NCBI GenBank assembly: GCA_039545295.1
Contig: BCIK01000020.1
Span: forward strand, 186,001-250,000
DNA length: 64,000 nucleotides
DNA from: Udeniomyces pyricola
Lineage: Eukaryota; Basidiomycota; Tremellomycetes; Cystofilobasidiales; Mrakiaceae
Direction of reading: 5' to 3'
In this document: piece after piece, positions 22,448 through 33,300 of the stretch
Position numbering within the stretch: the first letter of the stretch is position 1
Layout: the number at the start of each line of letters is the position of its first letter
Made by a program: the position numbers and the translations under genes
The notes under the pieces: generated by a model
The model's database searches: none
What the model was told of the DNA's origin: nothing
The model's input: only the letters and a program-made list of their open reading frames with translations

Positions 22448-25400
22448 TCAAGATTTGACGCAGATGCCTGTGACGACTTTGTGCTCGAGGCGCTCCGTGG
22501 GTGTCATCAATGGTTCCCCTGTGAACTTGAGGATCTGATAAGCAGAGTGTCGCCTAGAGGTTGGGTTGGGGTACATGGATAGATGGGTTGGGGTGGAATG
22601 AGATGAGATGAGACAAGGGGGGAAAGGTGGACGTAAAACCAATGGGGTGTTAAAAAAAAACCAAAAAACGCAAGAGATGAAACGAGTATAGTCAGTCGAG
22701 CCTTTTTCTTCTTCTTCTTCTTTCGGAGTTGGATCGGATGAGACCAGGACGATGTGGAAAGGAGATCAAGGGAGAGCTTCCATACTTGAGATTTTTGAGG
22801 CTGAAAGGGATTAGATAGGTTTTCAACCAGGAACAAAAATAAAAAAAGGATAGCATGTTTGGGCTCAGCGATATCCTTTATTTGACCTTTAAAACGAAAA
22901 AAAAAAACAGCCTTGAATTCCATCCACACGTAAATCGTACCCGCCCGAAATGACTCACCTAACCCGAAACACCCCAAGCGACCCTTGGATATCCTCTTTC
23001 CAATCATTCAACTGCTCTTGATCCTTCTTGAGACCCCTTCTCCGCGGTTCGACCTTTCGCTTCTCTTCACCCCCCTCGGCAGCTCCGATTCCATTGACAG
23101 GAAAACCTTCGGATCGACTCTCTCCATCGCCAGACAAGAATTCGCGCAGCACTCGCTTTCGTTTCGTTCCTTTGGTGTTGCCCTTTTCCAGTGAAGAATC
23201 ATTGGTTGTAGAGGATGGAACGGGGGATGCCATGTTGGGTGTGGGTTTGGAAGTAGTTGAGGAAGAAGGTAGAGAGGTTGGAAGTTCGGTCGAGGGACGA
23301 GTAGCTTCTTCGTATCGGGCGAGTGCAGAGCGAGCGAGATGATTCGGCATCTTTCGACCCGGATCAAAGATGAGAAGGTCTGGTCGGCAAAGCGAGGGTT
23401 TGAGATCAACGTGTGTTCACGACAGTCAGAGGAAGAGAAAAAGAATCGACTGTGGTTCGTGGCATTTTGTGAGCGAAAGTAGAGATGATAGAACCCATAC
23501 TTGTATCTCCCTTCCTGTCAGTTTCTATACCAACGATGGTCCGAGAATGGCCGTGTTGCTGAGTTCACGAACAATCAAACAAGCCTCGAGATCAGATTGA
23601 GGTCTTTGGCATCCCCCGAAAAGCCCTTCCATCTCCAAATCAGAAGGTACCTGTAATATGAGCGGCAGCTTGCGTGCCAGTCGGATGCTGGTTCCTTCTG
23701 ATTGCATCAGAGCTTCGAGGACATTGTGCTGGCTTTTGCTCTTCGAGGCAACCTTTTCTGAACCCAGATCCTGATGAGAACAAGAGGACTAGATTAATAA
23801 GAGGAATCAATCGTGGCTCAGAAACCGACCGATCTAGATGACTAGATGGTAAAACACCTCTTGTGAGAGAGTATACTTTGAACAGACGTGAGAAAGACGG
23901 GACGTACAAAGTACTTCACGACCCAGCGATGTAGTAACATGTGAGTCGGTGAGGCATCCTTGCGTCTTGATGGAGGAAAGTCCACTGTAAGCAGTGTCAA
24001 AGAAGCGAAAATGGATCGATCAGATGAAAGTTGAGAGACCACGAGGACGAAGAGATCAAAGTGGTTAGCGGAGCCGATGGCTCAGGATCTGGATTCATGA
24101 CTCACCGAGCTGACAACTGTTCCATTCGACAAGAAGGAAGAAATAAATTCAGTCAAGCAGCCCTGTTATTACCGTATGTGTGCATGGCAAACATGTTAAG
24201 AACCCACGGAATCCCTCTAAACATCATCGCGGCCCAAATATCCGTGGTGCCGATCCACTTCTCGACGCCCCTGAGCTTCCCGCCAAGCTGCTTGCTTCCC
24301 TCCACATCGAATCCCGCCAGCCATGCATCCTCAATCCAGCCCTGGAGTGTCCAAACCCCTACTTCCTCACGAAACGCAGCGGCATCAGGTCCACCTCGTT
24401 GCGTGTAGTGTTCCCGAAGCGCAGAGTAAATCATCTGAAAGTTGCGAAAACCGCAGCCCCATGTGAAGTCGAGGAATCGGATTGAATGGATGTGCAATAT
24501 TTCAGGGAAGTCACAAAGGACAGCGGAGCGTGTAGGGTGAGAAGCAAGCAGCATGGAGTGCAGTAGAGGTACGAGGCCTACGGCATTTGACAATGACCTG
24601 ATTGTAAGTATATGGGATGGAGCAAATACAGCAAGCGCTACGGAACGATAGCTTCAGAGAGATAGAAACCTACCGATGGTGAAATTCTTCGGTATAGAGG
24701 CGAGCGATGAAGTGGGTGTCCATCCGAGGTCGGCCTTGTTCCTGGTCTTGCCCTTGGCCGAAGCGGACGTCGCAGGCGACGAGACGGATCCGTCGGCCTT
24801 CTCTTGCACTGCGAATACCATGCTCCACAGATTTAGTATTCAGAGAAGATGAGCTCGTCGAGACTATCGGGTGCGAGGGTAACTGCTTACGATGCATCGC
24901 GACGTGCTCCTCACGCTCCTCGATTGTAAAGTCCTCGAGATTGTACGAGCATAGAGGACACGACACGCCGCTCTCATCACGGCTGGAATTAATCGAAAGT
25001 ACAAAAGAAACCATCTGGGGTTTCAGTTCGAAGTTCGTCAAACATTTAAGAAGAGGCCAGTAATCATGTGTGGAGCCGAATGATTGCCTGCAGTGATGGG
25101 CGGTGGGGGACCTCACTGGAAAAGCTTGCGAAGGCCTTTCTTGAGCGATGCTCGCTTATTGCTCTTCGCAGCAGAGGAGTTTGTCTCTTCTCCTGGTGGT
25201 GAGCTACCAATTACAACAGGTAGGTGTGGCAGGGGCGGGCAGGATTCTCCAAGATTGCTGTGCGAGAGACGAGTTTCGAGAGCTCGGATCGAAGGTGGTC
25301 GTGGTAGATCATCGTTTTCGGCAGCACGACTTCCTCGTCGAATAGTACCTCCTCCCAGCCTTTGAATAGGTTTGAGAGGCAGTGAGCGGATGTTGGAGCA

Positions 25401-25797
25401 CGAGAAAAATAGTCACGAGTCATAGAGACGTGGTGTATACGCAGTCGGACGGAGAGAGCCGCTCTCACCTTTGGGATGTGGCAGATGCAAGGTCATGCTC
25501 GGACCATAGATTATCTTGAGCTGATTCTAAAAACGTTGGGAAGTCTTCGGGCTCTTCGGGTTCTCCGTCGAAATGGAGGTGTACGTGACGCCTGAGGGAG
25601 GTAAGAAGGTCCGGGGGGAGGAACAGAACAGGGGTCAGCAACGAAGGGAGGAGCTAAGCGTGGACAAACTTGGCCTTTCGTCTCTGCGGTTGAGATCGTT
25701 GGGGGGCGACGATTGGGGACAGGGATCCAGAACGGGCATACTGGAATGCGGGCCCATCGGCATCGACGTTAGATTGACATATTGGACAAAGAGGCAT
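22448..25797 (-). CDS. ZUP1/Mug105-like C78 cysteine protease (deubiquitinase)
   Basis: Thirteen exons: 25797-25742, 25591-25469, 25359-25117, 24982-24891, 24808-24674, 24577-24208, 24116-24106 (11 nt), 23984-23908, 23770-23651, 23558-23501, 23379-22959, 22800-22786 (15 nt) and 22553-22448 (TGA); 608 aa, all in phase. Two C2H2-type fingers precede the catalytic part: CPICQSNVDADG then RHVHLHFDG (1-35), and CPLCSYNLEDF then EEHVAMH (about 155-180). The peptidase C78 core has the catalytic Cys in DFTWGCGFRNFQM, WIEDAWLAGFD, KWIGTTDIWA, RGIPCQLVDFPPS, the catalytic His in QQHGHSRTIVGIE, and LLIFDPG. The end (YQILKFTGEPLMTPTER) is also typical. The family (ZUP1/ZUFSP) cuts K63-linked ubiquitin chains in genome-stability responses; plain UFM1 proteases lack the fingers. 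A Ser-rich and Lys/Arg-rich insert (about 110 aa) sits between the DPG motif and the C-terminal strand. Confidence 0.85.
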
Positions 25798-26363
25798 CGG
25801 TACTGTGAATCGACGCCGTTGGTGGAAAGCGATTTGGGTTTGGGGCATACGGCAAGCCGCGGCAACTACCGCCCAATCTTGACTCGACTGCGTTATACCG
25901 AGCGCAATGGTCGCTGATGATCATAGTACGTGATAGGCACTTCGTGCAGACGGCCGAAACTGTTAGATATTTTATTCTGCAGACGACAATCATCGACTAC
26001 TACTGTAGTGAGCCCCGGCTGTGCTGTACTTGTATCAACGTCTGCATCACTCCAAAGGTTTGCAGAGCTGGTCTGAAGTTACGCCAAATCATGGAAGATC
26101 AAAGTCATTCACGAAATTCGATTCGGCTGCAACGCATGCCTCGTATCTGATTCCTGACTGCAGACCAGACTGATATCCATTTGTAGCTGTACGTACTGAT
26201 AGTTTTGATGTTTTTCATCTGTAGTCACGCGCGGTTAGCAAATTGATTGTCCCACATGATCGTTTCAACTGAAAACCATGGAGCTCAACTCCGTCGAATT
26301 TGGTATTCATCTCATCGCCCTTTCCTGGTCTGTACGTTTATCATGTCCGCTCCAATTCCTCCT
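25798..26363. promoter_or_regulatory. Promoter region of the ZUP1-like gene / 3' flank of RAP1GDS1-like gene
   Basis: 566 bp without a supported gene. It must hold the ZUP1-like promoter on the minus strand and the 3' UTR of the next gene. Nothing distinctive seen. Confidence 0.4.
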
Positions 26364-29300
26364 TCATGACCGCTCCTGTGCCTTGACTAGACTCTCTCCC
26401 TCTCCCTCACTCGGCTCTCCTACAAGAACAGCCAGCGCCTTACGTCTAGTCTCTTCGACTTGCCCTTCGCCCGCCTCCTCGCCTCCGTCACTCCTCGCCG
26501 CAGTCTCCAAGACAGAGGCAAATACATCCCGACTCGATTCCGTCTCAACATATCTACCGGCTGCACCCAGCAGGCTAAAGATGTTGCCCTTCAACTCAAC
26601 AGATGTCGTTGCGTCTGCTACGATTTTGGCAAGTAAGGAAATCGTCGATTTGGTGCTCGCTGAGGCGGATGGAGATGGGTCCTGGTCGGCGGTGACGATG
26701 GGATCGGAAGTCGGATGCAAAGTCGAGTCGGACAAGTCTTCGATACTCGCCGATGGTTCGGCTGATTGCGAAGCTGAGTGGTCATGAGGTTTCGTGAGGG
26801 CATGGGCGACAAGTCGACCTGCATTCCACAGCACGTAATAAGACAAAATTCACAAACACACGATGAGACACCGCACTGTTTTCTTTCTGGTGACCTGTTT
26901 CGCCGAGAGGATACACCGTCAACTTACCTCCTTCGTTGTTAGAGCTAGCTAAAAGGACAAGCCCAATAATAGCTTCCGTGAGCACGACCTCGAAGCGACC
27001 TCTAACTTGTCCACCATTCGCCTTGGCAGCCTTCTCTTCTTCGCCTAGCGCATCCCGAATCATCCGGGTCAGGGCCTCAACGACGTCAGGATTCTCAGCG
27101 AGAGTGGTCTTAGCGTGTTCGATGGGAAGAGAACCGTCTATCGAGTTGGTAGACGCCGAAGATGTAGCAGAGGTGGACAAGTGGAGAGACCGGATCGCGG
27201 CTGAAAGTGCTCGGGAAGATTCGGTTCGAAGTGCCAAGTCGTCGGTACGGTTGATGAAGGCGAGCATTCGGGCCAGAGGCGCATCTGAAGACAGACGAAC
27301 GGCATTCTCCACTATACGGAAAAAAAGAGGCCAGGAAATAAACGGCCAAACTCAGCATTGACGATACCATTGCCCTGACTATGACGCAACGGGAGGATGG
27401 ACAGGATGAGGTTGGACCCAGAGATGACATACCGTTGTTCTTGCACAAGTTCTTAACCACTCCTGCTGCGCCTCCTTGTACGCTTCCGACGATGTCTCGC
27501 TCAGGCTTGAGACAATCCATGTCGACCAAGACTTTCTGAATGAGACCAGCTTCGCCCAGCAAGATCTTGTTGGCCATTGGAATCGACAAATTTTTGAGCA
27601 AGCCAACTGTTGGGCTCACGTAAGAAACAGGTTGACACAATTGATATTCAGTTGGGTGGATATGTCAGTGGCGGAATCGTTTTCGTGGCGAAATGAATGT
27701 GAAACCTGAATTGATCGTACCGAGGGCGTGCTGAATTTTGACATCGCTTCCAGCGTCTAGAAGTGGGGTCAGCTGCTCGAGCAGCTTGGACGGAGAAGCC
27801 AGCAGTGACAGACACCGGGATTCTGCAAGCAACCAGCAGTAGTCGACCATAACAGAGCCCAAGAGGAGTCAGCTTCGACTCACCCAAGTGACCAAAAAGA
27901 CATAGAGAAACGAAACGCCACTCCCACTAACCATTTCGTGCCAAATTACCAAGACAGAGTATCGCACATACAGTCAGATCCTCCCTGCCACAAGTCACGC
28001 CGAGTTCAAGCCACTCTCCAGCCCTGCGGACGAACCATCCGCCGCCAATATTGTCTTCGTCGTACAGCAGTTTGCCGACCGCATCGTTTCCCACGACGCC
28101 TACGATCGTCCGCACTAATCCACCTTTGATCTCGCCCATGCTTTTCTCCCACTCGCTTCGTTGCTCCTCGAGATCCTCTTCCTCCTCTTCTTCCTCTGGT
28201 TCCACTTCGCGAAGCCGAGTCTCGACCGAAGCCAGCTCGACGAGGTCCATCAACAGATCGAGAACTTCCCTTCCTCGTCCGGCATCACCCTTGTCATCTT
28301 CGACTTCATCCGCCCAAAGCTCGAGATCACCCTCCCAAAAGTCCCACTCCTGATGCTCTCCTTGGACTCCTCGGAGGTTGGCAAGGGATACCTCCCAACT
28401 TGGATTGAGGGTCGTTTGGGTCGAAAGAAGATGGGTCGCCGTGATGAGGACTTGGAGGTCCGCCGAGAGCAAGGTAGAAGTAGGAGAAGGAGAGGAAGCG
28501 AGGGAGTCGGATGGTGCGGGGGAAAGAGTTGTCGGAAGGGGAAGATATGAGAACAGGCAGGGAAGAAGTAGGGGTAACACCGACGATGGCAATGGAACAG
28601 GAGGTTCCGTCTCGAGTAGCGCCACCTCGCCCAACACTCTCCAGCCCCACATAGCGACGGCCGCTTTCTCCTCAAGAGGTACTTCGCCTTCGATAGTAAA
28701 GACCACTTCGGGCCGGCTCCAATCTTTTGGCAGGTAAAGCTCGTTGACGACAGCAAGGATGGTCTGAACTCCGTTGGCTTGCTCGAGGATCGCCCGTTGC
28801 GTCGATTGGTGATCGAGCGATGAGTTCATGAGGGCCCCAAGGACGGATTTGACGAGACGGAAGTGGAGAAAGAGCGTATGGGGAGAAGCCAGCAACGGGA
28901 GATAAACCTCGAGTGTGCTCAGGATGAGCTGCGGCAGCTCGTGCTGAAGGAGAATGGTTCGATTTTCATCTAGTGCGAAAGGAAGAGATTTCAATAACAG
29001 TACAGTAAGAATCATACTTTGAACTATTCTTCAGACGCTTATCTTTGCTCATAGGACCGATCAGCGTGTTCAGTCTCGAGATGGATATACCCTGTGAGAT
29101 GCAAACAAAGAGCAAGCAGTACTACGTACTACAATCGAAGCACAAGTTGCCCACTACGCGACAGATCTCTGTGATGACCTCTGAGACTGGTCCTGAGGGT
29201 ATCCGGATCTTGAATGCTGGAGTGAGAGGAGCTTGTATGCTTGGGTCGGTCGGAAGTGGAGGGGGCTGGATCGAGGGAAACCCTAGAGAGGACCGAACGA

Positions 29301-29730
29301 GGGAGGCTAGGATCGATGGGAGTTCCGTCTGGCCAAGCGGGATACGTAGAGATTCTGAGGAGATCGGAAGTCAGAGGTAGTATGATGAGGTTGTTAGCCG
29401 ACATGTCGAGAAAGTTGGAGGCAAGAGAAGACGAGCGCATCTACGTATAGACATGGACTCTTTCTTTCTCCTGCGTCTGGAAGATCATCTAATGCCATGG
29501 ATACGGAGGCGCTCACCATCTCTCAAGCTATCTGCCAGGGTTTGAAGCAACTTTGCATGCTCTTCCATAGACTCCTGCTCTTCTAGCTTCTCCTCAATCT
29601 TGTGATGACCATCGTTCTGAGCGAGGGGGTTCTCGCTGGTGGTTCGCTCTGACCCCGATGACGCGTTTCGAATCGATTGGAGACGAGAGACGATGTCAAG
29701 TGCAGACGTGAGAGATGACGAGTCGGACAT
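26364..29730 (-). CDS. SmgGDS/RAP1GDS1-like armadillo-repeat GTPase regulator
   Basis: Seven exons: 29730-29517, 29354-29130, 28969-27932, 27822-27721, 27606-27433, 27311-26928 and 26818-26364 (TGA); 863 aa, in phase. The protein is a helical armadillo array. Signature pieces include EICRVVGNLCFDC joined to NENRTILLQHELPQLIL, VCAILCLGNLARN joined to ESRCLSLLASPSKLLEQL, and VGLLKNLSIPMANKILLGEAG. The LCFDNxxNR and LGNLARN motifs are those of RAP1GDS1 (SmgGDS), which in animals acts as a chaperone and exchange factor for small GTPases with a polybasic, prenylated tail such as RhoA and Rap1. That function is carried over by family only. A Glu-rich insert (about residues 390-410) interrupts the repeats, and the C-terminus is Ser/Glu-rich. 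The start follows upstream leader-like sequence and is the first ATG that opens the conserved N-terminus; residues before it are not conserved-looking. Confidence 0.78.
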
Positions 29731-30366
29731 GTCGGATTGGTGGACGTCGTTAAGATTTGAATGGGTACGTTCCCTGTGAGAAAGGTAAAAGACGGTTGGG
29801 AGACAAAGGTGTGACGTTGATGGGACCGCGCAGGAATACAACAATCGCCTGATTGATCGTCGATTAGAACTGGGCGAAACGTCAGCGCGTCGTTGGACGT
29901 CGGTTAGTCTCGACGCCAGTAATTTCGCCCTTTTCTTTGTCTTTCAAAATATAATCCTGAGCTTCCCAGCTTCAACGCGGCCTTTCATCTTCACTCAACA
30001 ACACACAACGCAAACTGGCACGGTACTCGTTCGCTCAACTCAGGCACCGAGAGACTGGAAAGACAGACGCGATGAAAGAAAATGAAAGCAAGCTTTGTCA
30101 AAGGAAAAAGATGGAGACTGGCAAAACCAAGGGACAGCCAAAACAAGATGGTAAAGTAAAAGACAATAAGGTATGGTATAAACGCAAAGAAGAAAAGACG
30201 ATCAGATGCGCGTGTGTGAAGAAGGGCATGCAAATGGGTGTGGATGGAAGGAGGAAGGGGGAGTGAACAAGGAACGAGGGACATGATGAGAGAGAAGGAG
30301 GGAGAGAGGGCAGGTGGAGAGAAAGACGTGACGATTGATGGAATTGATTTGAACAGCAAAATGAGA
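29731..30366. promoter_or_regulatory. Promoter of RAP1GDS1-like gene and 3' flank of the hybrid kinase
   Basis: 636 bp without a supported gene. A long minus-strand ORF here (30755-29991) is only the receiver exon read through its last intron and into the 3' UTR. Confidence 0.45.
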
Positions 30367-33300
30367 CTAGAACCCATACTCTGTAAGCAAGAAAATAAGC
30401 TCGACGTTAGTACATTCCTCGCCAATGCGTAAGCTTTATCGACACAGAGTGAACAGTGAGACCCGGAGGAACTCCACTCACTTCGGACGACGGCCGCAAG
30501 CGTCTTGAGGCTGACAGGTTTCGTCAAGAACCCATCGACGCCGGCAGAGAAAGCCCTCTTCTTGTCGTCTTCGGCCGCCAATCCGGTGAGAGCGATGATC
30601 TTGGCTCTATGAGACGGTCCATTGCTCGACTCTGTTGAGGATGAGGATGCTGAGGATATCGAGTTTGATCGGGTCTGACGATGGCGTTCGGCCTCGACGG
30701 CTCGGATAGCACGGGTCGCTTCGAAGCCATTGAGGATAGGCATGGAGAGGTCCATGAAAATGAGACTGGGGTGTAGATGGACGTGCGGTGGAGAGACAGC
30801 AATAGGTGAAAATCACAGGATGACAGATCAGATCGTAATCTCGCAAAACAGCCTGACTCGAGAGGCCGACTCACTCAAAGTAACCCGGCTCGTGAGCCTT
30901 GAACACATCGAGTGCATCCTGACCGTCGACGGCTTCGGCATAAGGCCAGTTCTGTTACAGAATGGAGGAACCGCGCAGACGCAGTAGCATGAGACGTTAG
31001 TCTTCGGTTGCACACGAGGCATATCGGCGAGGTAACAGCACAACGCTGGAAAGAAGATAATCCCCACTCACCTGCCGTTTGAGGAAATGAGTGATCATTT
31101 TCCGGTTGATGGGATTGTCGTCGACCGAAAGAACCATTACTGGCGTTCGCACATGTTCTTCCGGCATAGCACTAGCTTTCAGGACGGCACTCGTACCGTC
31201 ACTGTTACTCGCGATGCTTCCCGAACTGCTCGGAGTCAGGCCATTGTCAGTATCGGTCGAATACTTGCGGGAGGTGCTTGAGGCGTAGCCTTCGAGGGCG
31301 AGCGGGGAAGTCGCATCGGGTTGGAACGTGATGGACCGGGGCGCCATCGAGGGCCGACGCGCTTTCCGCCGAGGTTCACGCTCTTCTTCTGATCGACGAC
31401 GCTGGAAGACTGTCAAGGGAGATTCAAAACCGAGAAACATATCAGAACGAAACATCGGATGGTGTTGTTCCGAGCGAAAACAAGACTGGACAGCTTACAG
31501 CGAGCGGGCGAGAGCTCATAAGCTCCCGAGGCTACCGATCCCGCTCCTAGCGTGACAGGCGTGACAGGCGGGACAGGCGGGACAGGCGAGACAGGCGAGA
31601 CGACGAGCTGATCCTGGATCGTACTCTTGGTCGAGATGGTGCGTGAAATACCGGGTGATGAAACGCTTGACGAAGAATGAGGCGACGACAGCAAATCGAA
31701 CGGTTCTGATGGCGATCGACGGTGGGCTGATCGGACGGGCGAGTGAGATCGGGACGAGATGCGTCGAATCGACTGGTTGGATGGTCGAAGGATATTGGAG
31801 TTGCTCATAGACAGGATATTGGAGTTGCTCATAGACCGAATGCACACTTTCATGGCCGCCTCGAGCTTCAATGGACCCGCAGGCTTGAACAGGATAGTAG
31901 CAAAGCCTCCAGCAGTCACCTGAGGGCAGAAACAGAAAAAACAAGAGTAATAGGAGACATCAGACTCTAGCATGAGAAGGTAGAGTAGGGACGCATCATA
32001 CTCTTCAATCACAGAAATACATACATATGCATTGACCGACTTGGTCTGCTCAGGCGCTCCTCGGGTGCTGGCGTAGAGAATGATCGGCCGACTAACATTT
32101 CGCTGCGAGGTAAAGACATCGATGAGACTTGACTCCTCGTTGATGAGAAGGATATCACCCCTGAGAAACGGTAAGTAACGGGATGTAAGATGGCACGGTC
32201 AGCTCGCCTTAAGTTGTAGTGACTCCCGCCCGCGAAAGACTGAAGAATCAAACGACGTACCAGCCTGGATCGATTTCGTCATGGATATTGAAACCAAATT
32301 CGGTCTCGAGGTAACTCTCAAGCACATCTCGTGCGAGCTTGAGTCCTCGATGCTCGTCGTCGAACCCAAGCAAGGAGACAGACGTGCCCATACCAAACGT
32401 GGGCGTCGAGAGAGGATCACCGAGGACCTTTTCCCGACCTTGTTCGACGTTGAGCGAGACTTTAATCTCGGTACCGATGTCTTCACTCGACCAAACGTCA
32501 CAGCGGCCATTGACTGATTCGGACGAGATGATAGCGTTGACGATAGCAAGGCCGAGACCGGTTCCCGTGTGGAGAGGATTCTGTGCGTGACACGAGAGAT
32601 GGTCAACGTACGCTCAACATACCAATAGCCAAACCAGTCTCACAATCTAAACCAAGCTGCACCTCTTGAGAGAAAGGCTGGAAGAGTTGATTCTTTAGGA
32701 ACTCGCGGCTGATACCCTTGCCCGTGTCGATGACGGCAATCTGTCCGATCAAGGCCGAGCAAACCAGGTCAGCTCAGTAGGGCCGCGCTGGTGCATAAAT
32801 CTGTCAGAAATACATTAAGAAACTGTAGGGGACGTACCTCGAGTGGGATCGTCTTGGATTCAGGATCCGCTGGGATTAGTTCCCTCAAAGTGACTTGAAC
32901 GTACCCGCTTGTCGTGAATTTGAGCTGAACACGGCAAAACAAGGTGTGACACCGTATCAGCAAATTGAGCCATCCCCATTAGTCCCAATCCCTTCAGAGC
33001 ATCGATGATATGACGAACCGCGTTGCCAATGAGATTCATCAGTACTCTCCGGATGCCCGCTTTCTCGCACTTGACTCGCCAGCCCTGTGGCCGTCAAGGA
33101 AAGAGATAAAGATAGATCAGTACCTTTAGAGCGGATATTCAAACCTGGAACGACTGTGATCTGAGCAACGGATCCACTTCTTCCTACCTACCTTGGTCCT
33201 TAGCCCAACGTCAATGACGCATTCGACTTGCTGAACGCTTGCCTCTTCACCTCCAACAGTCGGGGGTGCGTACATGCTTCCGATGCCTGACCCGAACAAG

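Noticed and set aside
29991..30490. Hydrophobic C-terminal extension of the kinase receiver exon
   Set aside because: It is read-through of the last intron and 3' UTR; a clean donor (30481) and acceptor (30381) give the short end KYGF.
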